Source: Symbiodinium natans (Eukaryota > Sar > Dinophyceae > Suessiales > Symbiodiniaceae). Taken from it: 64,000 nucleotides of DNA. Below, one piece after another: positions 50,101 to 60,939 of this stretch. Every line of letters starts with the position of its first letter. Within the stretch, counting starts at the first letter, position 1. The stretch lies in assembly GCA_905221605.1 (NCBI GenBank), contig CAJNDS010002638.1, positions 248,001-312,000 of the forward strand. Direction: 5' to 3'. A program made the translations under genes and the position numbers. Below the pieces are notes generated by a model. The model was not told the DNA's origin and made no database searches. It saw only the letters and a list, made by a program, of their open reading frames with translations.

Positions 50101-51185
50101 TTTGTGATTTAGGGCTCATCAGGATGCTCCCAGGATGCCTCTAGTACCCTTATTACTTGGGATGTTCCCCCTTAGACTGAAAGTCACCCTACACCCTAAA
50201 CCCAAAACCCTATACTTAATAGGGATTATAGTGCCCCCTTATTACAATCACGATTAAGGACTGTTAGTATAGGGGGGGAACATCCCAACTGAACCATCGT
50301 AGCGTTTTTTACCAGGTACCACTTTGAAACCATAGAAACCTAAAACCCGTAGAACCCTGAAAACCTAAAGGCCCTACCCGAAGGCTCCTATGTACTCGTA
50401 GTGCCTTTTTGGGGTAGTATACTGGAATCCCCTATAACTAACCCAAAAACGAACTACATTGGAGCCTTTGGGTAAAGGCCTAGAAACCTAAAATTCCAAA
50501 AACCCTATACACCCAAAAAAAACACCCAAGAAACTAAACACCCAAAACAAACCAAAGACCCTGAAGCCCTAAAAGCCCAAAATCCCTTCGACTCACATTG
50601 ACGCAAAGAAGCCCTAAAGACCCTGAACAAACCCAACCCAAAAAACCCTCAACACCCCACAATATCCCCAGAAACCCTTAAAACCCTCAAAACCCTACAA
50701 CTCTTCAACCCTAAAGGCCCCAAAAAGCCCTCAAACCCCTTAGTCCGTACCCGAAGGTGGAACTCAGCGACTGACCGCAAATCCTAAAATGCCCTAAAGG
50801 CCCTCAAACCCTACAAACCCTAAGAACCCTAAAAGACCCTAAGAACCCTAAAAAACCTAAAAAAAAACTAAAAACCCTAGAAACCCTTAAAAACCCTCAA
50901 GCCAACACGGGCTGCTCATGTAACAATCGAAGCTTCCTGAAGTTGATACCATGTGCCAGCCCCCCCGGCTGAACCACAAGCTATATATAGGCTCAAACCC
51001 TACACACCCTAAAAACCTAAAAAAAAACCCTGAAAGCCTTTAAAAATTCCCTCTAAACACCCTGAAAAGCCTAAAAGCCCGTAATCCCTAGGGCTTAATA
51101 TCCCAAAACCCTAGAGCCCTAAACCCTAAACCCTATATAAGCCCTAAACCGCTAAATTTCCCCATGTCAACCCTAACACCCACAG
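50101..51185. other. Degenerate AACCCTAAAA-rich stretch
   Basis: Long runs of CCCTAAAA/CCTAAAAACCC-like sequence (50500-50900, 51000-51160). MITE A lies at 50157-50288. An open island at 50905-50965 (TGCSCNNRSFLKLIPC) is not recognised. Confidence 0.4.
50157..50288. mobile_element. MITE family A with telomere-like insert
   Basis: TTGGGATGTTCCCCCTTAGA ... GGGGGGAACATCCCAA. ACCCTACACCCTAAACCC is inserted after AAAGTC in the left arm, where intact copies read straight on to CTTAATAGGGATTATAG. Confidence 0.85.
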
Positions 51186-51242
51186 GTCACTATCTCGCAG
51201 GATGGCAGCTCCAGGAGCTTCTTCGTGGATTCGCTGTTTCAG
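51186..51242 (+). CDS. Candidate exon, unknown
   Basis: A 57-nt phase-0 exon between CCACAG and CAG|GTTGGC. Reads VTISQDGSSRSFFVDSLFQ. Flanked by CCCTAAA upstream and TTTAGGG downstream. Could be an upstream exon of the La-related gene. Not recognised. Confidence 0.6.
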
Positions 51243-51539
51243 GTTGGCGTCTTTCAGGCGCGGGTTTGTTAGGGTTTAGGGCTTTTAGGGCTTTTAGGGC
51301 TTTTAGGGTTTAGGGCTGTTGGAGGGTGATCTGTGAATTCTTAAAGCCTGTAAGCCCTATAAGCCCCAGACGCCATACGCCATAAAAGCCCGACAAGCAC
51401 CCACAAATCCCGTAAACCCTAGAAACCCCTGCAGCCACCACAATCCTTATAAGCCCGAAGCCTGCACCCTGAAGCCTAAGCCCCAGGTGCTTTGAGATTT
51501 GAAGGCTTCCAGGGGGCAACTAGCAGATGCAGCGTTTTG

Positions 51540-51684
51540 TCTATATCGCCCGCAGAACCCAATGCACTTGTTCTCCCATCTTTGCTAGAGCTCGCAGGAA
51601 AGTTCCAAGCACCCCCCAACAAGGAGAAGTAAACAGTTTCACAGGGTCCTTGCTTTTCAGATTCCCGCCCATGAACCGCCAAAA
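51540..51684 (+). CDS. Candidate exon(s), unknown
   Basis: An open frame reads EPNALVLPSLLELAGKFQAP then PNKEK and a stop at about 51629. After CTTTTCAG a short stretch ends at the consensus donor GTGAGT (51685). May contain two alternatives. Confidence 0.4.
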
Positions 51685-51786
51685 TGTGAGTCCCTAAGCC
51701 CTAAACCCTAAACCCTACCCCTTAAACCCTAAACCCTAAACCCTAAACCCTAAACCCTAAACCCTCCCCAAGTCTTCCCGGTTCAG

Positions 51787-51880
51787 AGGCAGGCGGGGCG
51801 GAGGGCCCAGCGCCCGAGGAGTCCAGCAGTGCAGCCCACAAGCGCCCTGAGAAAAGGAGCGGGCTTGGGGGCCCCGAAAC
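51787..51880 (+). CDS. Candidate exon, low-complexity acidic/basic
   Basis: After CGGTTCAG reads AGGAEGPAPEESSSAAHKRP then EKRSGLGG. Preceded by CCCTAAA units and followed by TTTAGGG units. Unknown product. Confidence 0.55.
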
Positions 51881-51975
51881 CTAGGGTTCAGGGTTTAGGG
51901 TTTAGGGTTTGGGGTTTAGGGTTTAGGGTTTAGGGTTTAGGGTTTAGGGTTTAGCTTTGGGAAGGTTCGTTTGTT

Positions 51976-52100
51976 ATATGAAGTAGGGTTAATATTTCTT
52001 GTACCCCCCAAAAGGACACCCAAGGTATACACTCACCAATATTAAACAGGAGCCTTACATACACTCACCAATAAGAGTGAAATAAACCCTGCTTCATATG
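51976..52100. mobile_element. Inverted-repeat element, unclassified
   Basis: Arms ATATGAAGTAGGGTT and AACCCTGCTTCATAT about 125 bp apart, with TACACTCACCAATA repeated inside. Confidence 0.6.
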
Positions 52101-52589
52101 AGCAGCCTGTGTTGGCTTGAGGGTCTTTAGGGGTTTTAGGGCTTTAGGGTTTAAGAGTTGTAGGGTTTCCAGGCTTTTAAGGGTTTCTGGGGAGATTGTA
52201 GGGTATTGAGGGTTTTTTGTTTGGGCTTGTTGAGGGTCGTTTAGGGCTTCTTCAAGTCGGAGATTTTTTGGGCTCTCAGGGCTTAAGGGTCTTTGATTTT
52301 TTTTTGGGTGTTTAGTTGTTGGCTGGTTTTTGAGGTTTATAGGTTTGTGTTTCGTAACTTTTAGGGTTTCTAGGCCTTTAGGGCTTCTAGTTTTTCAGTG
52401 TTCTACGGGTGTTAAGGTTTCTAGGGTTTCTGGGTTTGGGGGTTTCAGGGATTTAGGGTTTCAGGGCGTTAGGGTTTTAGGGTTTCATGAGACTAGGGTG
52501 CAGGGTGGAGGCTTCACGGGCGCGACATCCACGCGCCACAAACCTTGGCGACAACCATAATGAAAGATGAAAACTTATGTTCCCAGTTC

Positions 52590-53165
52590 ATGTTGCACTG
52601 ACTTTAATATGTGCATCCTCTATAATCACAAGTTTCCAAAATGGATTCTGCCAACCGAGTTTGTTGGACCGGTTATTATCACAAGTGTTTTTTCCGGACG
52701 TTCTTTTTTGTTTAAGGGTTTGTGCTTTGGGTAAAGGGCTTACGCAGTAAGGCTTGAGGTCCTGAGGGCCTTGGGCTCCAGGAATCTTAAGGAGCCAGAG
52801 CCCGGAGAATCCAGAAATCTAAGCCCGGCCAGTTCCATGTAAAGCCTCATGGAATTTCATTACGAAACGAAGCCCCAAACAAATTTTGTGATAGGTAGCC
52901 CACGGGCCGGTCAGACTGTCTTTAGTAAGTTGGTCTGGTCACCCTCTATAGTACACAGTTTTTCTTCGGATGATTGGTTTTTAAGGGTTTGTGTTTTGGG
53001 TTAAGGGCTTACACAGTAAGGGCCTTGGGCCCCAGGAATCTTAAAGGCTGGAAAGCTTCCGGAATTTGTTTGGGGGGGTCGCCGCGCTATGCGTGTATAG
53101 AGGGTGTCCAAACTTGTTTGGGGGGGAGGGGGGGGGGTCTGTTTATCAAACACAGTGCAACAGTA
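52590..53165. mobile_element. Non-autonomous DNA element G, copy 2 (inverted)
   Basis: Reverse-oriented copy of the element at 26719-27354: same ends, same duplicated inner unit (GGGTTTGTGTTTTGGGTTAA), about 80-90 percent alike by eye. Confidence 0.8.
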
Positions 53166-53288
53166 TAACCGGCCATGAACCTCCCACCTACACGACACTA
53201 CCCCTAAACCCTAAACCCTAAACCCTAAGTCTGAGGTTGGAGCCATGGGCCGTTAGTATGGTCCCTTACCCTTGTTTAAAGGGAGCCA

Positions 53289-53385
53289 AAGGGATCCGAA
53301 GTATGGGCCCTGACTTATGTATAGTGTATATAAGGGTTATAGAACAGGGGACCCAAATTAAGGGCCCACACTTCGGATCCCCTAC
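53289..53385. mobile_element. Inverted-repeat element, K-related
   Basis: Arms GGGATCCGAAGTATGGGCCC and GGGCCCACACTTCGGATCCC enclose about 50 bp. Perfect enough to form a stable hairpin. Confidence 0.7.
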
Positions 53386-53750
53386 TAAACCCAACACTGC
53401 TTTTTGGAAAAATCCGGATTTGGGGGAAGAAATCGACCTATGGGTACCGAATTGAGAGGTTTTTTGGTTAGTTTGAGGGGGCTTAGGGTTTAGGGTTTCT
53501 AATTAAGGGCGCTTCAAGGTCCAGATAAAAAGCCCGTGCCCCCAATCTTCCATCGGACGTCGACATCGGAGCTCGGTGTGTTGGGGTTGAAGACGAGCTT
53601 TGGGGTTTAGGGTTCTTCGTATCTGAAGGCCCAAAGACCTGATGAAGGCCCTCAACATCGGCAATAACCCTAAACCCGAAACCCTCAACACTAAGCCCAA
53701 AACCCTAAACCCTAAACCCTCCAAGCCTTTGCCTTCCTTCTTGCGAGCAG

Positions 53751-53846
53751 GACACCGCCGGCCATGGAGAGAGCTTCTCCGAAGGAGCCGAGATTCCAGA
53801 GCGCACCCGTGGACAAGCGCAAGGCAACGTAGCCCTTGCGTTTGAG
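53751..53846 (+). CDS. La-related protein exon, N-terminal to La motif
   Basis: A 96-nt phase-0 exon after TGCGAGCAG, ending TTTGAG before GTTTTA. Reads DTAGHGESFSEGAEIPERTR then GQAQGNVALAFE. C-strand repeats lie upstream, G-strand downstream. Confidence 0.75.
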
Positions 53847-56800
53847 GTTTTAGGGTACAGGGTTTAGGGTTTAATCCGAGCACCTGTTTAATTGGGGGGG
53901 CCCCCCCCCCCACAATAAGGAAGGCAGGGTTCCGCAATAGTTGGACCATGGCCCCGTATGGTTTCTCTATTAAAAATCAATAAGAACGTATTGAAAACAA
54001 TAGGACTCGAAATTGCAGCACACAAGACAAAAAAAAGCCACCCATGAGACTTTGCGAACCCGCGCAAAAAAAAATCTTTAAATGTGGGGGGTTATCTCCA
54101 GCCGAAATCCACCCTAATGGAAAGTAGTCTTCCGGCGGGCTTCCGGGGAAAACAAGTTCTTTAAAAATGGGGGGTTTAATTAAACAGGTGCTCGGATTAG
54201 GGCGAAGACCCAGAGTAGGCCCGTATTCCCATTTTGGGCGGTTCAGGTTCTCTTATCAGCCCCTTTAAAACCAACAAGGGCACCCTTTCTATTCCTAGGG
54301 TACTCTTGGGTCTAGTAAGTATAGGCCGGACGGAAAGCCTTCAAGAAAGTACGAGACTGACGTCTTGGGGCTTGAGGTGCGGAACTCTGGATATCTTCAG
54401 GCCAGAAGTGTTGGCTGAGCCTTGTTCGAAACCACAAATCAGCATGTCGTGATACGTCCATCAGGGGTTGCAGCAGGCATGTGTTTCCCAAAATTTCCGT
54501 GGCGCCACGCTTAGAGGTGCGACGGCGACCACCACGACGGCAACTTCTCCTCCCCCCCTTGACCCTAAACCCTCCATGTCCCGTTTTGAGCTCGTAAGGT
54601 TTAAGCTCCAAACCTAGCAGGGGTGGTATCTACTCAGGGTTGATACTATAAGTTACTTATAACTGGCTCTTAGGAAACCCTAAAGCCTAAATGAACCTTA
54701 AACCCCTCAACCCTAAACCCAAGCACCTTTCTTTGGACCCCAAGCCCTGGTTTAGGGTTTAGGGTTTAGGGTTTAGGGTTTAGGGTTTAGGGTTTAGGGT
54801 TTAGTGTTTATTGTTTAGGGCTATATACATGCGAAACCCCAGGTGGAGCAGCTCCGATATGCCATCCGCAGCGTGGACCTCGGCACCGAAGGTTTTTTTC
54901 TGGGGGTTTAGGGTTTAGGGGTTAGGGGTTAGGGGTTAGGGTTTAGGGTTTATAGTAATTATATAGGGTTCATGTCCGGAGTTTGACCGAAAGTTTTGAA
55001 CGATCAACGCTTTTGAGTAATCTACTCAAACTCGGCTTCTCAGCTGTTTAGACAAATAACTTGGGAAATTCAGAATGATATCACCAGGTGCTTTGGATGA
55101 ATTTACTTGAGCTCTGCTTGCCAGCTGTTTAGACAAATAACTTTGGAAACCAGAGGTTTAAGTTAACTGAATATTTGGCCTTCCATGGGCGATTTATTTA
55201 CTTAAGCTCGGCTTGTCAGCTGTTTTGACAGATAACATGGGACACTCATGATGATACCACATACAATTTCGATTCATCCTGTTCTTGAGGGTTTAGGGTT
55301 TAGGGTTTGGGGTTTGGGGTTTTGGGTTTTGGTCTTCGGCCGGCGAACATCCATCAGAGACAAGTGATGGGATGTCAAAGTCCTTGGAGCAAGAATACCT
55401 TCTGCTCAAACTCCCCAAGCCCTAAACCCTAAACCCTAAACGCTAAACCCTAACCTTGGGCTCGGAAAGGAGCATCCCCCTACAGGTCGCCCTCCCAAAG
55501 CCCCCCCAACAAAAAGCAAGCTCCCCAGCATGGTATTCTAATTTTTAAGGCCCCTGTATTACCCTAAACCCTACACCCTAAACCTTCAACCCTAAACCCT
55601 GAACCCTAAACCCTCAACCCTAAACCCTAAACCCTAAACCCTAAACCCTAAACCTTCGACGAACCGTGCTGCGCAGGCCAGTTCGAGTACTACTTCGGCG
55701 CGCCCTGGCAAAAGTGTCACAATTGTGCGAGCACTGTTCCAATCGGTTGCTACCGCGCCCTTTTCAGGAATCTCATGTAAACCCTCCCCTCAACCGCAAA
55801 CTTTACTTTACCCCTAAACCTTAAACCCTAAACCCTATAACCCTAAACCCTAACCCTAAACCTGACATAAACAAGCGGTTCACCGGGGTGAATGCTGAGG
55901 ACGTGAACTATGCCAAGGACAACTTCCTGCGATCACAAGCAGACGAAGATGGCTGGACCTCGCTCAGCCACTCCGAAGTGTTTGTTCTCAGGGTTTTGTG
56001 ATTTTTTTTTGTTAGGGTTCAGGGTTTAGGGTTTAGGGTTTCGGGTTTAGGGTTTGGGGTTTAGGGTTTAGGGTTTAGGGCTTAGGGCTTAGGGTTTTCA
56101 AGCTAAGGGCTTGGGCCTATTTTGAGGGCTCGAGCATGTTCCAGGGTTGTGGGCTGGTTGTTAGGGCTTGGGGTGCTTAGGGGTTTAGGGTTTAGGGTTT
56201 AGGGTTTAGGGTTTAGGGTTTAGGGTTTATAGTTGGGATCCTTTGGGTTTCGGTTGGGATGTTCCCCCTTACTTTCCCTCTTATCCTAACAGTTCTAAAA
56301 CGGGGTTTATAAATAGGGGGTGCTTTAATCCCTATTAAGGACTGTTACTCTAAGGGGGAACATCCCACTGCTTAGGGTTTATAGATGGGAGTTTTTGGGT
56401 TTAGGCTTGCAGGAATTTGACCAACATGGAACCCAAGAGCTTTCTTTATCCTCAGCCATGGAACCTTGTGTTCAAGCCCTACCAAAGATCGAATGATTTG
56501 CCGGGGTTTAGGGTTTAGGGTTTTTGGGTTAAGGTTTTTTGGGGTTTAGGGTCTTTGGGTTGGGGGTTTTGGGGTTTAGGGTTTTTGGGTTTAGGGTTTT
56601 TGGGTTTAGGGCTTTTGGTTTTAGGGTTTTTGTGGTTTAGGTTTGGTGTTTAGGCAACCAGCACTCTGCACGCCGAGACTTCGAAGGCATGGCCCCCGGC
56701 TTAAATAAAGCAACAGGATTCCTAGGCAGGACCTCGGGAGGTTTAGGAGGCTTTAAACCCTACACCCTCAACCCTTAAACCCTTAAGAACCCTTAAACCC

Positions 56801-57217
56801 TTAAACCAGAGTTTCGGTACATACCTTGGCAGGGCTCATGGTTCGTGAGGCTAAGCCCGAAACCCTACACCCTAAACCCTAAACCCTAAACCCTAAACCC
56901 TAAACCGCATCCTTCCGAGGGCTGGTTGCAAAGTTCAACAGAGTTCGCGAGCTCACGGAGGACTTGGATGTGGTGCGGCAGGCCATCGCCACTTTGAAGG
57001 CATCGTTTGCGTGGTTTAGGGCTGCCTTGGTTAGGGTCTGGAGTTTTAGCCGGCGTACCCTAAGCGTCCATGTACCCAAATAGGGAATACTTGGGCCTTA
57101 GAGCCTTTCCAAGATAGGGACTTTGCGGCCCAAGCGTATAGATATTTATACATAATAATATTGATAATAATAGTACTAATAAACGAATAATAAGAACAAC
57201 AATAATAATACTAATAG

Positions 57218-57262
<45 letters not shown>

Positions 57263-58213
57263 GGTTACATGGGCCCTTAGGGTCAGGGGTTTAAGATGTC
57301 CCTCGAGCCTGAAACACGCCGCAGAGATGAAAGTCGGAGCACCTGCAGCACTACAGTGCGACATGGAGTTGAATGCCATTTTACGGAAGCTTCATGAGAA
57401 TCTATCCCCTAAACCCAAAGCCCTAACCCCGTGACCCTAAACCCATAAACCCGAAACCCCTAAACCCTAACGCCTAAACCCTAAACCCTAAACCCTAACA
57501 AGCTGGCCTCAGTCTAAGGAAGCCTCGACCGTCGTTGACATTTCTGAGTGCAGGGAGCCTTGGGCTGATTTCAGGAGGGCCCGTTTAGGGTTTGCGGTTT
57601 AGGGTTTGGGGTTTAGGGTTTAGGGTTTAGGGCCTGGTTCGGCCCCCACCCTCCCGACCTCAGGGTTGAGGGTTTGGAAGGTTTGGGGGCATTTAGGGGG
57701 GGGGGGGGGGGGGGGCTTTTGGGGATTTAGGGGGGTTTAGGGTTTAGGGCCGTCATTCTAGGACTCAGAGTGGGCATTTATTCCAGTTTTAGGTTCTCTC
57801 GGCAGGTGTAGCTGTTTTGTTCCTTTGGCTACTTCAGGACCTTGTGAAACCCTATACTTAGTAGCTGAATGAGTACACTTTACACCTTTTGGGATACTAC
57901 AATCCCTTATATTGTTGAAAGTGTACACCTCTTGAGGCTTATGAACTCAGCAACTAAGTAAATTTCCCCTCCTTTCAAGAAGTACAACAGCCTCGTGTTC
58001 TAGCTTGACGAACCTGTCGCAATGTCCTCTTCCAGCTTTGTTTTTCAAGGTACCCTTCCAACCACGACCCTTCAAGCCTTGAACCTTCAACCTTGAACCC
58101 TAAACCCTAAACCCTAAACCGTACAATCCAAGGAATACGTCCGGAAGAGCCGCTCGGAGGAGGAGGAAGGAGAGGCCAATCGAGAAGAAAAGTCCTGCTC
58201 TTTCGCCCGTCGG
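53751..58213 (+). CDS. La-related protein (LARP family), gene model
   Basis: Six exons join in one frame: 53751-53846, 54843-54891, 55677-55699, 55900-55966, 56920-56999 and 58133-58213. The joined peptide contains a La motif: EYYFG at 55677, then DVNYAKDNFLRSQADEDGW at 55900, then LVAKFNRVRELTEDL and RQAIATLK at 56920. Known La and LARP proteins have Q(V/I)EYYFS..NL..D.FL....D..G[WF]VPL..I..F.RV..LT in the same order, so the fold and its RNA 3'-end or poly(A)-type binding are well supported. The next exon is highly charged (EYVRKSRSEEEEGEAN). The start, the end and the exact LARP subclass are unknown, and no RRM or DM15 repeat was seen. Donors are GT, GT, GC, GC, GC, GT. Introns are 200-1133 nt and carry telomere-like tracts and MITEs. 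Confidence 0.85.
53872..54199. mobile_element. 328-bp terminal-inverted-repeat element
   Basis: Perfect 21-22 bp ends: AATCCGAGCACCTGTTTAAT and its complement. Non-coding. Lies inside the first La-related intron (53847-54842). Seen once. Confidence 0.85.
54203..54316. mobile_element. MITE family B copy
   Basis: GAAGACCCAGAGTAGGCCCG ... CTAGGGTACTCTTGGGTCTA, only a few bases after the 328-bp element in the same intron. Confidence 0.8.
54843..54891 (+). CDS. La-related protein exon (49 nt)
   Basis: After AAACCCCAG reads VEQLRYAIRSVDLGTE; ends GAAG before GTTTTT. Leads directly into GQFEYYFG. Confidence 0.85.
55015..55265. repeat. Three ~90-bp direct repeats
   Basis: Units marked by GCTTCTCAGCTGTTTAGACA (55036), GCTTGCCAGCTGTTTAGACA (55115) and GCTTGTCAGCTGTTTTGACA (55209) lie in the intron 54892-55676. 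Confidence 0.8.
55677..55699 (+). CDS. La motif micro-exon (23 nt)
   Basis: After TGCGCAG reads QFEYYFG after the split glycine; ends GGC before GCGCCC (GC donor). Carries the aromatic core that binds RNA in the La motif. Confidence 0.85.
55900..55966 (+). CDS. La motif exon (67 nt)
   Basis: After ATGCTGAG reads DVNYAKDNFLRSQADEDGWT then SL; ends CTCA before GCCACT (GC donor). The codon split gives arginine with the next exon. Confidence 0.9.
56254..56367. mobile_element. MITE family A, copy
   Basis: TTGGGATGTTCCCCCTTACT ... AAGGGGGAACATCCCA, with an extra TTTCCCTCTTATCC near the left end. Lies in the La motif intron 55967-56919. Confidence 0.8.
56920..56999 (+). CDS. La motif exon (80 nt)
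   Basis: After TCCGAG reads LVAKFNRVRELTEDLDVVRQ then AIATLK; ends AAG before GCATCG (GC donor). C-terminal half of the La motif. Confidence 0.9.
57208..57262. repeat. ATC trinucleotide repeat
   Basis: About seventeen CAT units, preceded by an AATA/ATAATA-rich segment (57155-57205). In the - direction it gives a poly-Met frame, which is spurious. Confidence 0.9.
57856..57959. mobile_element. MITE family E, copy 2
   Basis: ACTTAGTAGCTGAATGAGTA ... GAACTCAGCAACTAAGT. Close to the copy at 44934; lies in the intron before the exon at 58133. Confidence 0.8.
58133..58213 (+). CDS. La-related protein exon, charged (81 nt)
   Basis: After ATCCAAG reads EYVRKSRSEEEEGEANREEK then SCSFARR; ends CGG before GTGGAA. 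Phase 0 at both ends. Position fits the charged region after the La motif, but an intermediate exon cannot be excluded. Confidence 0.7.
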
Positions 58214-58397
58214 GTGGAAACCCTGACCCCCAAAAAGCCTAAACCCTCAACCCTTAAAAGCGAGTAGGGTTTAGGGTTTAGGGTTTAGGGTTTAGGGTTT
58301 AGGGTTTAGGGTTTAGGGTTAAGGGTTCAGGGTTTAGGGTTCAGGGTTTAGGGTTTAGGCTTTAGGGTTTAGGGTTTAAACGCCCTAAACCCTCAAC

Positions 58398-58493
58398 TTG
58401 GGATGTTCCCCCTTATACCAACATCCAACAGTGATTTTAGTAGGGGGACTATAATTCCAATGAAGGACTGCTAGTATAAGGGGGAACATCCCA
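58398..58493. mobile_element. MITE family A copy with clear 8-bp flanks
   Basis: TTGGGATGTTCCCCCTTATA ... ATAAGGGGGAACATCCCAA. CCCTCAAC stands immediately before and immediately after, a good candidate for the target-site duplication. Confidence 0.9.
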
Positions 58494-59675
58494 ACCCTCA
58501 ACCCAAAAGCGATTAGGGTATAGGGCATAGGGTTTAGGGTTTAGGGTCGAGGGTTTAGGGTTTAGGGTTTAGGGTCAAACCCCAAAACACCAAAGGTGGT
58601 TTGGAGCTGTGCAACTCTTCCCGCCTCTCATTATGGGTGCGCCTCCAAGTAGGCTAAAGAAGGGGCCTTAATACTTAGAACAGGGTTTCGGGGGTCATTA
58701 GAGTATAGTTGTAAAGGGGCCATGAGGGAATTCTATTAGTATTTATTCCGGCCCCAATAGCATTTACCCCAAAAGCATGGCGGCAGAGACGTGTGGACTT
58801 GTAGAATTGGGGCCTATGGTTTAGGGTTTAGGGTTAGGGTTAGGGTTTACAAAACTTGCAGAGGCGTAAAGAAACTCATAGGCAGGGTTAGAAGCAGGGC
58901 AAGTGCATTTGTGGCCCGCATGAAGGTATTAGCACATACGGCTAGCCATGAAACTCCAAGTATAAGCCTTTCCTGTGCCTCTCGCGGGCTGAGAACCGTA
59001 GCCCGTACATCGCGGTGCTTAAAGCTTCATTGGGTAGTTTCACGTAGGGCTATAAGTACACCGAATCAGGATATGTCCAGCCATTAAGTACAGTAACCCT
59101 ACTTGAAACCCCGCATATACCGAGCTTCCAAGTAGATTCTACGAGACGCTGCTTGCCTCGAGTGAGCTTTCTCAAAGCAAGAGCTAGTGAGACACTTTCA
59201 TGTGGAACTTTCCATTTCATGCACATGGTGAGGCGTAGAGATAGGACAAGACAGGGCGCTGGATGTGACTCAGATACAGAGACCAAACTGGTAAACGTCT
59301 CTCAGAAAGGATCCTGACCTGTGGTCCATTGTCAAAACGACCTTTGCCGACCGTTACCTTGCATTCTCTACCGTCCTTTTGAGCTCGAGATGGATCTTGA
59401 CATGTGCACACGGCAAAGATCTGTGGACCAGCTGACATGACGAGGCTCGGCTGCAGGATGTACCACCCATAGGAGGCTAATTAGAATGACGAATCAGACC
59501 ATAACAGACCCCTTTATTCCCCCTATGCCATACAACGAAAATTCAAAGAAGCACTGCCCAAAGTACCAAGGCTTATGCCCCCAAGACTAGACCATGGACC
59601 ATGACAATTCGAAGAAGCATGGCCCAACATGCCAATGCTCATTACGCGGGCCCCTATATGAGGACTTGGATTGAC

Positions 59676-59766
59676 AACCCTAAACCCTAAACCCTAAACC
59701 CTAAACCCTAAACCCTAAACCCTAAACCCTAAACCCTAAACCCTAAACCCTAAACCCTAAACCCTA
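59676..59766. repeat. CCCTAAA tract
   Basis: About thirteen perfect CCCTAAA units (90 bp), the longest uninterrupted perfect heptamer run in the C-rich orientation here. Confidence 0.95.
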
Positions 59767-59808
59767 CTTGCCTTCTGCCCCTAAAAACGATAACAAAAGG
59801 CTCACAAC

Positions 59809-59999
59809 CTAGGAGCCAGAGTCGGCCGACTTATGCCCCTTGGTCTAGGGTTTAGGTTCCCTTCTTAGGACCTTTTAGGGTGTAGGGTTTGGGGTTTAGG
59901 GTTTAGGGTTAAGGGTGTAGGGTGTAGGGTTTGGGGTTTAGGGTTTAGGGTAACCGAAAAATGGGCACCCTCTATTGATTCCTAGGTTGCTCTTGGGTC
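59809..59999. mobile_element. MITE family B copy with telomere-like insert
   Basis: CTAGGAGCCAGAGTCGGCC ... TTCCTAGGTTGCTCTTGGGT. About 80 bp of TTTAGGG/TGTAGGG units interrupt the body between CTTAGGACCTTTTAGG and ACCGAAAAATGGGCACCC. Confidence 0.8.
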
Positions 60000-60069
60000 C
60001 CTAAACGTCAACCCTCAACATCCCTAAGCCCTAAACCCTCAAAGAAACCCTAAGTTCGACGCGACTCAG

Positions 60070-60105
60070 GAAAGCCAGAGGCGGCGTGCCGTGTCACGTC
60101 AACTT
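60070..60105 (+). CDS. Candidate exon, basic
   Basis: Between CGACTCAG and GTAGTC; phase 0, reads ESQRRRAVSRQL. Unknown product. Confidence 0.45.
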
Positions 60106-60540
60106 GTAGTCGAAACTTGGATTTCCTCTGGATGGCTCTTGGGACTTGAACCTTTTGGGTTTTTGTAAATGCGACAACAAGGGAGCCTGAAAGTTAAACT
60201 TTTCGGAGGGGTTCAGAAGTCAGCCAAGATATAGTCCCTATATACCAAAGTAGCCACGAAATAAGCCCCAAGTAGTCCCGAAGGTCCCTTCTAAGGGTCC
60301 CTCCGTTAGTTTCCTTGGGTTCAGAAGTCAGCCAAGGAAAGGCTTCTGCATCGCCGCCTCCTGCGCGACCCTCTGCCTCCTCCCGTTGCGTGCACTGAGG
60401 CGCTTGATGAGTTTTGAGATCCTCAACCCTAAACCCTAAACCCTAAGCTCCCTCACCCTAAACCCTAAACTCACTCTCCAGGTGCTTGATGAGCCCAGGG
60501 ATCTACACCCTAAACCCTAAACCCTAAACCCCCTCCCGAG

Positions 60541-60663
60541 GTGCTTGATGAGCCCTGGGATCAACTTCTGGTCTCCAGGCGGCCGAAGCCCCAAGCCATG
60601 AGGCTCCCGACGCACCAGCAGTTTCATCAGCTTGTGGCCTCGGTGACGCTGAAACTCGGGCAG
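60541..60663 (+). CDS. Large coding exon, unknown
   Basis: A 123-nt phase-0 exon between CTCCCGAG and CAG|GTACCC. Reads VLDEPWDQLLVSRRPKPQAM then RLPTHQQFHQLVASVTLKL. Its first bases also occur, diverged, at 60398-60422 and 60479-60504, each followed by CCCTAAA tracts. Product not recognised. Confidence 0.65.
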
Positions 60664-60939
60664 GTACCCAGTCTGGTACCCTTTTTTGGCCTTGTTTTTG
60701 AAGGGCTTAGGGTTTAGGGTTCAGGGCTTAGGGTTTAGGATTTAAAGTAGCCACCCCTCTTAAAAGGGGTGCCCCTTGTTGTGGTACTGTTGCTGTGCTG
60801 CCAAGGAAATGTGCTGCAACTGTGCATTCCCACCAGACAGAAGTCGTCAACGCCCCAGGCCATCTTGTTGGGGGGGTTGAGGAACTATCAGGGAACCGCA
60901 CTCTTAACCGGTGGCCCCAGCAGGGGCCGTGTTGTGCGT

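Larger units (their letters stand above)
58214..60069. other. Repeat-rich stretch and unique block
   Basis: TTTAGGG tracts (58265-58380), MITE A (58398-58493), MITE D (58683-58756), then 58790-59660 of unique sequence with no telomere-like units. There, overlapping frames on both strands of up to 98 codons look like chance. A diverged direct repeat (AATTCAAAGAAGCA) occurs at 59542 and 59608. Confidence 0.4.

Noticed and set aside
56640-56680. Exon-like island ATSTLHAETSK between La motif exons
   Set aside because: Including it would interrupt the La motif between DEDGWTSL and LVAKFNRV, which join cleanly without it.
57060-57260. Poly-methionine frame on the - strand
   Set aside because: Simple ATC trinucleotide repeat.
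58791-59438. Overlapping 73-98 codon frames on both strands
   Set aside because: All are open by chance in a unique block; no domain or splice pattern.
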